Position numbers and translations under genes: made by a program. Shown here piece after piece: positions 1 through 7,050 of a stretch of DNA of 22,391 bases. Every line of letters starts with the position of its first letter. Positions within the stretch are counted from its first letter, which is position 1. The DNA comes from Lachnospiraceae bacterium UBA3863. Its GTDB lineage: Bacteria > Bacillota > Clostridia > Lachnospirales > Lachnospiraceae. The notes under the pieces are model-generated. The model saw only the letters and a list, made by a program, of their open reading frames with translations. It did no database searches and was not told the DNA's origin. The DNA lies in the NCBI GenBank assembly GCA_002392385.1, contig DGGX01000061.1, positions 1 to 22,391 of the forward strand, read 5' to 3'.

Positions 1-112
1 CTACGTCTGCTCGTATTTGCTTATATATTATCTGCCTCCTGTATTTCGGAGCGAATACTATGTGATACTTGCATTCCCATTTTGTGTGGGCTAAACTGTT
101 TTCTGTGCTCAT
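1..112 (-). CDS. tnpA: IS200-type transposase TnpA, N-terminal part (cut by window edge)
   Basis: Reading the minus strand from ATG at 112-110 gives 37 codons running off the window. The product begins MSTENSLAHTKW and contains KYHIVFAPKYRRQ, the classic N-terminal block of the small Y1 (HUH) single-strand transposases of IS200/IS605, which excise and insert single-stranded DNA through a covalent tyrosine link. The HUH motif and the catalytic Tyr of the roughly 150-residue enzyme lie outside the window, so activity cannot be judged. A GGGAGG ribosome binding site lies at 121-126, just upstream of the ATG, and is buried in an inverted repeat (separate entry). Family assignment is firm; intactness is unknown. 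Confidence 0.88.
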   Translation of the reverse strand, partial: MSTENSLAHTKWECKYHIVFAPKYRRQIIYKQIRADV

Positions 113-235
113 TGCACATACCTCCCGTGTTTATTTTTTGTGGTTTGCAGACCTACAATTAATCTAGCACGGGAGGGTAACTTTGATCTAAAGATCTTCC
201 CTCCACCTGCAGAGCAGGTGGTTTATTTTTACTGT
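113..235 (-). mobile_element. IS200-type left end: SD-sequestering inverted repeat and terminal hairpin
   Basis: CCTCCCGTG at 121-129 is matched exactly by CACGGGAGG at 168-176. In the minus-strand transcript this stem would hold the GGGAGG ribosome binding site of the transposase in double-stranded form. Further out, CCACCTGC (203-210) and GCAGGTGG (214-221) form a perfect 8-bp hairpin followed on the plus strand by a T-rich tract. In IS200 elements such structures are known to keep transposase translation low, to block read-through and to mark the end recognised by TnpA. The outer boundary of the element is not exactly defined; it is placed near the T-rich tract at about 235. Confidence 0.7.
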
Positions 236-445
236 GACACAATCAAACAAAGCGCCCACCGCCTTAAGCGATGAGCGCTTTGCTCATACCCTCTGGCCAG
301 CGTTGCCTCCGCGGGACACTTCCGAAACATCCCGCAAAGGTTTCGGAAAGCTGTAACATCTCCCACCATTTTGCGTTATTCTTATTAGTAGAATAGTCGT
401 TTGATAATCGTTTCTAAGCATCTATCAGACAGGAGGGCTCTATTT
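236..445. other. Leader region between IS end and cystatin-like lipoprotein gene, rich in stem-loops
   Basis: About 210 bp without a gene. CAAAGCGC (248-255) pairs with GCGCTTTG (275-282). GCGGGA (311-316) pairs with TCCCGC (330-335), and TTCCGAAAC (320-328) pairs with GTTTCGGAA (340-348). The last two interleave, so they are either alternative hairpins or an H-type pseudoknot. A loose -10 candidate GATAAT lies at 403-408, without a convincing -35. The ribosome binding site AGGAGGG is at 431-437. No known riboswitch class is recognised. Confidence 0.5.
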
Positions 446-1264
446 ATGAAGAAGCTATTTGTATTGCTGCTGACCGCATGCCTCATCTGCGGATTGTCCG
501 CATGCGGGAAGGAAACAGAAAATGCAGGGACCGCACAGGCTGAGCCCGGCACGGAGGCTGTCGAACAAGAAGTGGAAGAGCCTGGAACGGCCGGGGAGGC
601 GCCTGCCGTCGAAGAGACCATGGTGCCAGAAGAAGCCGCGTCTGAAGCGGAGGTTGCGGCATCCGAACCCGCACCGCTGCAGGACGCTCTGCTTGTCGGC
701 GGCTGGACCATCGCGGAATCTCCTGCCATGAACGAGGAGCGACAGGCCATTCTGGACAAGGCCCTGGCTGACTATCGGGATGAAAAGCCGACGGCGGTCG
801 CCTATATAGGCAGCCAGATCGTCTCAGGCACCAATCACGCCTATGTCTGCCGGATGCCGGCCCTGACAGAGGGCGGGGCCGAGACCTACGCCATCGCTGT
901 CATCTATGAAGATCTCTCCGGCAACTGCATCTTCCGGGATCTCTACGCTTCCGACGCGGAGACAAGTATCTACGATGGAGAGAACCTCGCCGGCGGCTGG
1001 ACCCAGGCCGCGGATCCGACCGTCACGGAGGACGTGCGGGAGGCTCTGGCGCAGGCCCTGGAGGGGATCACCGGTGCACAACATACCCCCGTCGCGGTCC
1101 TGGCAACACAGGTCGTGGCCGGCACCAACTATGCTATCCTCTGCGAGGTCACCCCGGTCGTTCCCAACCCCGAGAGCCATCCTGCCATTGTCTTTCTGTA
1201 TGTCGGCGTGAACGGCGAGCGGGAGATCCTCAATGTCTTCGACTTCCGAGCTGTGGCAGGCTGA
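446..1264 (+). CDS. Lipoprotein with two tandem cystatin (stefin)-like domains
   Basis: The product has 272 residues and starts at the ATG 8 nt after AGGAGGG; an upstream in-frame start at 401 has no ribosome binding site. Residues 1-20 are a lipoprotein signal ending LSAC, so Cys20 would be lipidated and the protein anchored outside the membrane. Residues 21-80 are a Glu/Ala/Pro-rich spacer. Two homologous units follow, at about 82-167 and 180-268. Each has a Gly-Gly-Trp start (85-87; 183-185), an alpha-helical segment, and the hairpin motif QIVSGTN (124-130) or QVVAGTNY (222-229), then beta-strand-like segments. This order (N-terminal Gly, helix, Q-x-V-x-G loop) is that of the stefins, inhibitors of papain-like cysteine proteases. 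Inhibition is inferred; similarity of fold and motif is what is seen. A strong terminator follows. Confidence 0.8.
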   Translation: MKKLFVLLLTACLICGLSACGKETENAGTAQAEPGTEAVEQEVEEPGTAGEAPAVEETMVPEEAASEAEVAASEPAPLQDALLVGGWTIAESPAMNEERQAILDKALADYRDEKPTAVAYIGSQIVSGTNHAYVCRMPALTEGGAETYAIAVIYEDLSGNCIFRDLYASDAETSIYDGENLAGGWTQAADPTVTEDVREALAQALEGITGAQHTPVAVLATQVVAGTNYAILCEVTPVVPNPESHPAIVFLYVGVNGEREILNVFDFRAVAG

Positions 1265-1317
1265 AGATCCGAAGTATCATCGACACAGGTGCATCGACTG
1301 TATAGTAAGCTGAAAAG

Positions 1318-1358
1318 GGGGCTGTCGCATTTGTAAAAATGCGACAGCCCCTTCTGCT
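1318..1358. terminator. Rho-independent terminator between convergent genes
   Basis: GGGGCTGTCGCATTT (1318-1332) pairs perfectly with its complement at 1337-1351 across a 4-nt loop, giving a 15-bp stem, followed by TTCT on the plus strand. On the minus strand the stem is followed by a short TTTT. It lies between the stop of the plus-strand lipoprotein (1264) and the stop of the minus-strand TPR protein (1401), so it may serve both. Confidence 0.9.
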
Positions 1359-1400
1359 CGGGTGCGTTCACCCGGTCTTCTCTATACGTACACTTCCCTC

Positions 1401-2825
1401 TTACCGGGACCTGGGCATGAACTTGCACACGACCAGGCCGATGAGGCCCAGCACAAAGTGGATCAGGAACAGGAGGTAGAGGAGGACCATTCCGAGCTGG
1501 TGGTTCTTCCTGTCTCCGTCGCCGGCGATCTTGGCGCTGGATTTAGCCAGGCCGATCAGGAAGATGACCGTGCAGACAATGAACATGAAGGTCACGAACA
1601 TGAAACTGTTGCCCTTGGCAAAATGGAAGAGGAAGGCGGCGCAGATGGTCGGTGCCAGCGCCAGGGCATCTGCATTGGCGATGGCCTGCAGAATGCCGGC
1701 CTTGGAGGACCTGGTGCTCTCCGCGGCCAGAGCATCGAGATTCATGACGGGCGCGTCGGCGCTGTCCGCCTCTTCCTCCGCGGGGCAGAGATCCGGCTCC
1801 AGATAATAACGGATGAAGTTGATCTTCTGGTGCCGCTTCTGGGCGGCCTGGATCTGGTTGCCGTATTTACGCAGCAGGGTGCCGTAGTCCTCGGTGAGGG
1901 ACTTGTGATTCTCGATCCATTCATGGAAGCCATTGCCGAGAGTATCGCCGGCGATGTCAAGGCCCTTCTGGTAGAACCAGACAGCATCCTGGGCGATGCC
2001 TCTCTGGCCGTTCAGGGTGATCTCCGCGAAGATCATCTCGAATCGCAGCATGGCAGCCTCCGCCTTCTGGCCGAGCGCGTCCATAGTGTTCGCCAGCCGC
2101 ATGGCGCGGCGGAATACAGCGGCAGCCTGGCTCTGGGTGAGCTGTTCGTCCTGCTTTATGGCGTTCATGTGATTCCAGAGATTCCCGCCACCCGCCAGCG
2201 GCATATAGGTATCCCTCTCGGTCACAGTCTTATCCAATTCCGTAGTGCCGAACATCGAGATATATTTTCTAGTGACTGTCTCCGTGATATGTGTGTGGTG
2301 GAACCTGCCGGCGGCAGCGAGCGAATAGAAGGTATACCACATGTTCGGGAGAACATTGTAGAAGGGATACTGGGCGGGCGCTTTCTGAATACATTGCTCT
2401 GCCAGCAGAAGGGCTATCTCGAACATATCCCGGATCTCCTGGTTGAATGCCACATCATCCGGCTTGTCGTTCATGCGGTCCTTGGCGTTGATATACCGGC
2501 ATACAGACGCATAGGCGAGGGATTCGATATTCCCGCGGCCGGCAGCCTTGTCAAAACAGTCAGCGGCTTCCAGATAGATATCCTGATTCATAAGGATCTG
2601 CCCCAGCATATCCCATCCGTCCGCATCGTCCGCGTTCTGGAGATAATTGCGGAGTTCCTTTTCGGCCTGCCTGCCGTTGTCCAGCATGTTGGACGCCGCA
2701 CCCATGTAGTACCAGCCCTTGTTGAACCCTTCCCTGCGCATGGTGCTGGCCAGACTGTGAGCGGCGGCATAATCTCCCTTGTCAAACAAGGCGTTGATCT
2801 GCTGTTCATATTCCTGCTGCGTCAT
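1401..2825 (-). CDS. TPR-like repeat protein with C-terminal membrane segments
   Basis: The 474-residue product starts at the ATG at 2825, which has GGAGG a few bases upstream; a longer frame reaching 2915 lacks a ribosome binding site. Residues 1-100 contain two tetratricopeptide-like helix pairs, with a Gly-Asp-Tyr-Ala-Ala-Ala turn at about 17 and a Leu-Glu-Ala-Ala-Asp-Cys-Phe segment at about 84. Residues 130-340 are mostly helical and may hold further degenerate repeats. Two hydrophobic blocks near the C-terminus (about 392-428 and 444-468) look like two to four membrane spans, so the soluble repeat part would face the cytoplasm with no signal peptide. A role as scaffold for protein contacts is inferred from the repeats alone; no enzymatic motif was found. 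It has its own promoter and is convergent with the cystatin-like gene. Confidence 0.75.
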   Translation of the reverse strand: MTQQEYEQQINALFDKGDYAAAHSLASTMRREGFNKGWYYMGAASNMLDNGRQAEKELRNYLQNADDADGWDMLGQILMNQDIYLEAADCFDKAAGRGNIESLAYASVCRYINAKDRMNDKPDDVAFNQEIRDMFEIALLLAEQCIQKAPAQYPFYNVLPNMWYTFYSLAAAGRFHHTHITETVTRKYISMFGTTELDKTVTERDTYMPLAGGGNLWNHMNAIKQDEQLTQSQAAAVFRRAMRLANTMDALGQKAEAAMLRFEMIFAEITLNGQRGIAQDAVWFYQKGLDIAGDTLGNGFHEWIENHKSLTEDYGTLLRKYGNQIQAAQKRHQKINFIRYYLEPDLCPAEEEADSADAPVMNLDALAAESTRSSKAGILQAIANADALALAPTICAAFLFHFAKGNSFMFVTFMFIVCTVIFLIGLAKSSAKIAGDGDRKNHQLGMVLLYLLFLIHFVLGLIGLVVCKFMPRSR

Positions 2826-2861
2826 ATATAACCTCCGAATCCTGTGAATACAACTACAGCT

Positions 2862-2903
2862 ATACACATAAAAAGTGTATGCCCGTAAAAAGGCGCCTGT
2901 CAA
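2862..2903 (-). promoter_or_regulatory. Sigma-A-type promoter of the TPR gene with an inverted repeat over the -10
   Basis: On the minus strand a perfect -35 TTGACA (2903-2898) is followed after 18 bp by TACACT (2879-2874), and the start codon lies about 40 bp downstream of the expected transcription start. ATACAC (2862-2867) and GTGTAT (2875-2880) form a 6-bp inverted repeat overlapping the -10 and start site, which could be an operator or an early mRNA hairpin. Confidence 0.6.
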
Positions 2904-2936
2904 GTTTTCCTCCACAGAATCCGGACCGATGCTGCA

Positions 2937-3137
2937 TCAGCTCTGCAGCCTGCGGTACTGCCGCCTTCCCGCCAGCAGGGCCGCTGCGGCAATGACAAGA
3001 TAGACTGCCGGTGCCGCCTGATAATTCTGGAAGAGACTGCCCTGTTTGTGCGCCGGAGAACAAAAAAAAATCAAATATAAAACCACGTCGGCAGGACGGG
3101 GTTCCAGGGCTGTGTTCACAATAAATGCCGCGGTCAG
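2937..3137 (-). CDS. Possible small membrane protein translated from the end of tag (doubtful)
   Basis: A frame of about 66 codons follows tag in the +1 register. The sequence AAGGAGGT at the very end of tag (3148-3141) is a textbook Shine-Dalgarno and stands 3 nt before a CTG codon (3137-3135) that overlaps tag's TGA; the first GTG in frame is at 3119. The product carries two hydrophobic segments, VVLYLIFF and APAVYLVIAAAALLAG, and ends in an Arg-rich tail. No ATG is present and no family is recognised. It could be a small membrane peptide translationally coupled to tag, or the remnant of a longer gene broken near the run of T residues (minus strand, about 3069-3061). Confidence 0.3.
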   Translation of the reverse strand: MTAAFIVNTALEPRPADVVLYLIFFCSPAHKQGSLFQNYQAAPAVYLVIAAAALLAGRRQYRRLQS

Positions 3138-3739
3138 AGGACCTCCTTGTCCTTGCGTTTTCTCACCGTAGGGTGCGCTGCGACGATCTTCCGGTAGCAT
3201 GGACACTCCGGGTCGTGGTCGCAGATGATGCCGCAGGCCTGCAGGTGGGAATAGATCGTCACCGGCCCGACATATTTGAATCCGCGTTTCTTGAGGTCCC
3301 TGCTGAGCCTGTCGGACAGCCCGTTGCTGACCGGAATGGGCCCCTTGTCGTGGCCCTGGTAGAGGATCGTCCTGCCGCCGGCGTATCCCCAGATGTAGTC
3401 GCAGAGGCTTCCGAACTCCTCCCGCACCTTCTGACAGCACCGGGCGTTGTTGATGACGGCCCGGACCTTGCGGGGCGACCGGATCATGCCCTCCGTGTGC
3501 AGGATGCGCTCCACATCCTCCTCGTCGAAAGCGGCCACGCGGTCATAGTCGAAGTTACAGAAGCAGGCGCGGAAGATCTCCCTTTTCTTCAGCATCAGGT
3601 CCCAGGAGAGACCGCACTGCAGGCATTCCAGGGTCAGATGCTCGAACATCTGCCGGTCGTCATGGACAGGGATCCCCCATTCGGTATCATGATAGATCTG
3701 ATTGGCCTCATTGATGCCGGCCCATGAACAAAATCCCAT
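3134..3739 (-). CDS. tag: DNA-3-methyladenine glycosylase I
   Basis: The 201-residue product matches E. coli Tag along its length. The enzyme removes 3-methyladenine from alkylated DNA as the first step of base excision repair in the cytoplasm. The zinc-binding residues fall where expected: Cys4, His17 (in IYHDTEWG), His175 and Cys179 (in CDHDPEC). Glu38 and Trp46 of the base-binding pocket lie in TLECLQCGLSW. LKKRGFKYVGP (149-159) is the conserved helix-hairpin-helix-side block. The start ATG at 3739 follows GGAGTA. It lies 82 bp after the ABC ATPase stop on the same strand with no terminator seen between, so read-through co-transcription is possible although no functional link is evident. 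Confidence 0.95.
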   Translation of the reverse strand: MGFCSWAGINEANQIYHDTEWGIPVHDDRQMFEHLTLECLQCGLSWDLMLKKREIFRACFCNFDYDRVAAFDEEDVERILHTEGMIRSPRKVRAVINNARCCQKVREEFGSLCDYIWGYAGGRTILYQGHDKGPIPVSNGLSDRLSRDLKKRGFKYVGPVTIYSHLQACGIICDHDPECPCYRKIVAAHPTVRKRKDKEVL

Positions 3740-3821
3740 ACCATACTCCTTTATGTCTCAGGCGTATAGGTCCAGCCGTGATCGCCATGGTAGATCATCA
3801 GCCGGGTCATGCCGCCTGTTA

Positions 3822-4382
3822 CTACAGCTGCACGATCTCCGCGCCGAGTGCCTGCGCCTCCTCCAGGTCATGGGTGGCGAGCAGGACCATCCGGCCCTGT
3901 GCCTCCCTGTCGACCAGCGCGATGACCCGCTCCCTGGTCTCCTCGTCCAGCCCTGTGAAGGGTTCGTCCAGGATCAGGAGGTCTGAAGGATGACTGAGCG
4001 CCCTGCCGAGGGCCGCCCGCCGTTTCATACCGCCGGACAGCTCCGCCGGCAGGCTGTGCAGCACTTCTGCCAGGCCCAGCTGCGTCAGGATGTCTTCCGC
4101 CCGGTCCCGCTGCGCGAACAGCGCAGCGTTCTCCAGAACGGTCTTCCAGGGAAGGAGCCTGTCCTCCTGAAAAACAGCGGAGATCGCAAGCCCCTCTGTG
4201 CCCGTGATCCTGCCGCTGCGGGGCTTCTCCAGCCCCATCGCCAGGCGGAGCACGGTGGACTTGCCGCACCCCGACTTTCCGAACAGGCAGGCCCTGCCCT
4301 GCGGAGGTATCGACATGGAGAAATCCCGCAGGACATCCCTGCCCCTTGTATAGCCAAAAGAGACCTTGTCGAAATGGATCAT
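3822..4382 (-). CDS. NitT/TauT-type ABC transporter ATP-binding protein
   Basis: This 186-residue ATPase has all motifs in order: Walker A GKSGCGKST (35-43), the Q-loop glutamine at 72 followed by EDRLLPW, signature LSGGMKRR (115-122), Walker B LLILDEP (135-141) and the H-loop His171. The EDRLLPW block is typical of the SsuB/TauB/ThiZ group that energises uptake of small organic ions. It is shorter than the usual 240-260 residues because the C-terminal tail after the H-loop is cut to 15 residues; two consecutive stops (TAG TAA) end it. The ATG overlaps the permease stop as ATGA, so translation is coupled. The substrate is set by the binding protein, not by this subunit. Confidence 0.92.
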   Translation of the reverse strand: MIHFDKVSFGYTRGRDVLRDFSMSIPPQGRACLFGKSGCGKSTVLRLAMGLEKPRSGRITGTEGLAISAVFQEDRLLPWKTVLENAALFAQRDRAEDILTQLGLAEVLHSLPAELSGGMKRRAALGRALSHPSDLLILDEPFTGLDEETRERVIALVDREAQGRMVLLATHDLEEAQALGAEIVQL

Positions 4383-5125
4383 CCCCGGCCTCCCTTCGGA
4401 AACAGATGCTCCGTTCCTTTCTGCACGAGAATACTCAGGAGCACGATCAGGAGCGTCACCGCAAACACCTTGTCATAGTCCACGCTGCTCTTCCCGGCCC
4501 ACAGAAGATCTCCCAGAGAATGCTGTGTGCGGCAGATCACCTCCGCCGCGACCCCCGACTTCCAGGCGAATCCGATCCCGCCGGAGACCGCCGCCGCCAT
4601 AAAGGGGCGGATCCCCGGAAGCAGGATCTCCTTCAGGATCCTGCCGCCCGGCATACCGAAGACGCGGGCCATCTCGAGAAGCTCCCTGTCCACGGACCGG
4701 AGGCCGCTCTCCACATTGGCCCAGATGATGGGAAGGACTGTGAAGAAGGATATGGTGGAGGGGATCCTCCCGCGGGAGACCCACAGATAGAGAAGGATCG
4801 TGAACGAAGCGACCGGTATGGTGCGGATCAGCTGCAGGAGGGGGGCGGTCAGAACGTGTACTGCCTTAAACCGCACACAGAGCGCTGCCAGCAGCGTCCC
4901 GAGGACCAGGGCGCACAGAAATCCTGCCAGGATCCGGATAACAGAGAGCCCGGCCGCCGCAAGGGAGACCGGGTCCGTCATGATCTGTCCCAGGGCAGCT
5001 GCCGTGCTGAGCGGAGTCGGAATCGGGATCAGAAGACCGCGATTCACCACTGTGGCAGCGATCTGCCACACGACCAGCCAGAACAGGACAGCTGCCGCAT
5101 AAGTTGTCCGGGAACTTATCTTCAA
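4379..5125 (-). CDS. NitT/TauT-type ABC transporter permease
   Basis: The 248-residue protein has about six membrane spans and the cytoplasmic EAA loop ELLEMARVFGMPGGR continuing to GIRPF (148-175), which docks on the ATPase. It belongs to the SsuC/TauC/ThiX-like binding-protein-dependent permeases. Its start is TTG at 5125, overlapping the stop of the binding protein as TTGA; the AGGAGG inside the end of the upstream gene serves as ribosome binding site. The overlaps on both sides make a tight three-gene import operon. Confidence 0.92.
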   Translation of the reverse strand: MKISSRTTYAAAVLFWLVVWQIAATVVNRGLLIPIPTPLSTAAALGQIMTDPVSLAAAGLSVIRILAGFLCALVLGTLLAALCVRFKAVHVLTAPLLQLIRTIPVASFTILLYLWVSRGRIPSTISFFTVLPIIWANVESGLRSVDRELLEMARVFGMPGGRILKEILLPGIRPFMAAAVSGGIGFAWKSGVAAEVICRTQHSLGDLLWAGKSSVDYDKVFAVTLLIVLLSILVQKGTEHLFPKGGRG

Positions 5126-6201
5126 TAGTAGAAATCCTCCTGGGGGAGCGCGCCTCCCACACTCTTCGGATTGGCATCAAACATGACCTGCAGGTAGCCG
5201 GCCAGCTGCTGCTTCATCTCCTCCCCGCTGATATAGGTGAGGCCGCAGGAAGGGATCGCCTTCTGGGCGAGGGCCGCCTTGGGAATGAGTCCGTAGGACT
5301 CACACAGCTGGGCGGTCGTCTCCACATCGGTCTGTGCCTTGTTGACCGAGTCCGCGTATTCCTTCAGGAATACTTCCACAGCTTTCGGATGCTCCTCCAG
5401 ATAGGCCGTGCGCACGACGACGCAGCCCATCATCAGGGTGCTCTCGCCGCCGGAGACGGCATTCCACTGCTCTGTCATATCAAAGGCCTGCACCGCGCCT
5501 TCATTCTGCATCAGAAGCGTTGTCGCGACGGGCTGGGGAGCCATGATCAGCGCCTCAGGATCGCTCTCCCACACAGACAGGAGCTCGCTGCCCTCTCCGA
5601 CAAACTGGATGTCCACATCCGCGTCCGGATCCAGTCCGTTGCCGCTGAGCACGTACCGCAGTATGTACTCGGGGTTGGCTCCCTGCCCGGGCGCGTAGAT
5701 GGTCCTGCCCGCAAGATCCGCAATGCTCGCCGGCGCCTCTCCGCGGGAGAGGATGCTCAGGACGCCGAGCGTGTTGACAGCGAGCACTCTGACGCCTCCC
5801 TGTGTCTTATTATACAGCGTCGCAGCCAGATTGGTGGCGATCGCCGCAACATCTGCCTCTCCGTTTGAGATCGCTGCCACGACCTCATCATTGGCAGCCG
5901 TCATGGTGATCTCATAGGCCTGCTCCGTCGTGCCTGCGTCGGAGGCCGCCCACAGGTTCATCGCGCCGATGCCGGTGGGGCCTGCAAGGACATACAGTCT
6001 GAGCGGCGCAGCCTCTTCCGCTGTCTCTTCCGCCGTCTCCTGCTGCGTCTCCGCGGCGGGCTCTTCCGCCGCCGCAGCCTCTTCCGTCTCCTCGCTCTTC
6101 TCCTGTGCGGGTGCGGAGGACCCGGCAGTGCTGCCGCCGCAGGCTGCAAGAGATACCGCCATGACCGCGGTCATGACCAGTGCTAACAGTTTCTTCTTCA
6201 T
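5122..6201 (-). CDS. ABC transporter substrate-binding lipoprotein (NMT1/SsuA-like)
   Basis: Taking the ATG at 6201, preceded by GGAGGAG, gives 359 residues; a frame extended to 6243 adds residues without a signal character. Residues 1-20 form a lipoprotein signal ending SLAAC with Cys21 as the lipid site. Residues 31-65 are a Glu/Ala-rich spacer. The rest is a two-lobed binding protein with the features of the NMT1/SsuA group, such as NGEADVAAIATNLAA (the domain swing region) and IADLAGRTIYAPGQGANPE. The ligand cannot be read from sequence; relatives bind sulfonates, nitrate, taurine or pyrimidine precursors. It is the first gene of the importer, just downstream of a terminator. Confidence 0.9.
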   Translation of the reverse strand: MKKKLLALVMTAVMAVSLAACGGSTAGSSAPAQEKSEETEEAAAAEEPAAETQQETAEETAEEAAPLRLYVLAGPTGIGAMNLWAASDAGTTEQAYEITMTAANDEVVAAISNGEADVAAIATNLAATLYNKTQGGVRVLAVNTLGVLSILSRGEAPASIADLAGRTIYAPGQGANPEYILRYVLSGNGLDPDADVDIQFVGEGSELLSVWESDPEALIMAPQPVATTLLMQNEGAVQAFDMTEQWNAVSGGESTLMMGCVVVRTAYLEEHPKAVEVFLKEYADSVNKAQTDVETTAQLCESYGLIPKAALAQKAIPSCGLTYISGEEMKQQLAGYLQVMFDANPKSVGGALPQEDFYY

Positions 6202-6253
6202 TGTTTTCTCCTCCATCGAATATGATAATGGCCGCCTGTCCATCCCTCAGACG

Positions 6254-6292
6254 AAAAAAGGCCGCAGTATCCCCGAATAAGATACTGCGGCC
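6254..6292 (-). terminator. Rho-independent terminator/attenuator upstream of the ABC importer
   Basis: On the minus strand a 12-bp perfect stem (GGCCGCAGTATC, 6292-6281, with 6271-6260), a 9-nt loop and TTTTTT (6259-6254) form a strong terminator. It stands between the TM1266-like gene (ends 6404) and the importer's first gene (starts 6201), only about 53 bp before that start. It can end the upstream transcript or act as an attenuator controlling read-through into the importer. Confidence 0.88.
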
Positions 6293-6403
6293 GATAATTG
6301 CCATTAAAAGCCTTGTCGTACCGCCATTCTTTCACCGCAAGAGCCGACGCGCGGGGCGGGGCCGTTTAGGTGTCAGGGGATGGTGTCTGCAGAGGATCGG
6401 GAG

Positions 6404-6649
6404 CTACTTCTTCGCGTAAGAGACCTTGGCCGTGATGTCCGGAATCCTGCCGATCGCGCCGGTCAGCGCGTTGATCGTATTCACCGGGGCATCGATGGCG
6501 ACGCAGATGATATTGAGGTCCTTCTTCGGATAGGGAAGTCCCATACGGCCGATAATGTAAGCGCCGTAATCGTGCAGCAGATTGTTGAGCGCATCTGCCT
6601 GAGCGCGGTCTTCCACAATAATGCTGATGACAGCGACTCTGGTATCCAT
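6404..6649 (-). CDS. TM1266-like ACT/NikR-fold regulator ([FeFe]-hydrogenase system regulator family)
   Basis: The ATG at 6649, preceded by GGGAGGA, gives 81 residues starting MDTRVAVISIIVEDR; an upstream in-frame ATG at 6685 is poorer. The small ferredoxin-like (ACT-type) domain, with LLHDYGAYIIGRMGLPY (24-40) and a final strand, is characteristic of the family named putative iron-only hydrogenase system regulator, represented by Thermotoga TM1266. Members are usually found near hydrogenase maturation genes hydE/F/G; none is in this window. Biochemical function is not established for the family. Here it is transcribed towards the ABC importer but separated from it by a terminator about 110 bp downstream of its stop. 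Confidence 0.85.
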   Translation of the reverse strand: MDTRVAVISIIVEDRAQADALNNLLHDYGAYIIGRMGLPYPKKDLNIICVAIDAPVNTINALTGAIGRIPDITAKVSYAKK

Positions 6650-7050
6650 GACGGTATCCTCCCGCTGTTTCCGGTGCTCCCGCATCTTTCCTGTCTAAAG
6701 GAATACAGCAAGGTAAACATATCATATAGCCGGGCCGATTGCAACCGTCCAGTCCTGCTGTCAGGTTAACATTGATCCTGCGATTGGCTGTCTCCCTGTC
6801 CGCGGATGCCATTCCTCTCTCTGCATCTGAAGCACTCTTCCGGCCTGTCGGGTATCTACAAAAAGCTGTACAACTGCCGGCATTCCTCCAACCGGATATT
6901 CCTGCCCGGATTTCAATATATCCGCGCGGCCGGGAAGCACTTCCGACAGCAGTCTTTTTACGATATGATGGAAGCAGAAGAAATCGTTCGCTGTGATTGG
7001 TATGCATGACCTTGTCGATCCATTTCCCGCTATCGCACAGGAGGTGCCCG
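6650..7050. other. Divergent intergenic region with no convincing gene
   Basis: About 400 bp between the minus-strand TM1266-like gene and the plus-strand lipoprotein gene. It must hold both promoters. A TATGAT at 6962-6967 with a weak TTCCGA 17 bp upstream is a candidate for the plus-strand gene. Reading frames across it lack ribosome binding sites and protein-like composition. No clear RNA element or repeat was found. Confidence 0.4.

Noticed and set aside
1362..2831. Long plus-strand ORF of 489 codons
   Set aside because: It is antisense to the TPR gene, has no ribosome binding site and no recognisable protein features; the minus-strand frame has a promoter, SD and membrane segments.
3759..3810. 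Short minus-strand ORF (about 19 codons) between the ABC ATPase and tag
   Set aside because: Too short, weak SD, no family; it may be residual sequence of a longer ATPase tail, but this cannot be shown.
6202..6403. Riboswitch ahead of the ABC importer
   Set aside because: No TPP, cobalamin, SAM or other known core motif was recognised; only a standard terminator hairpin is present.
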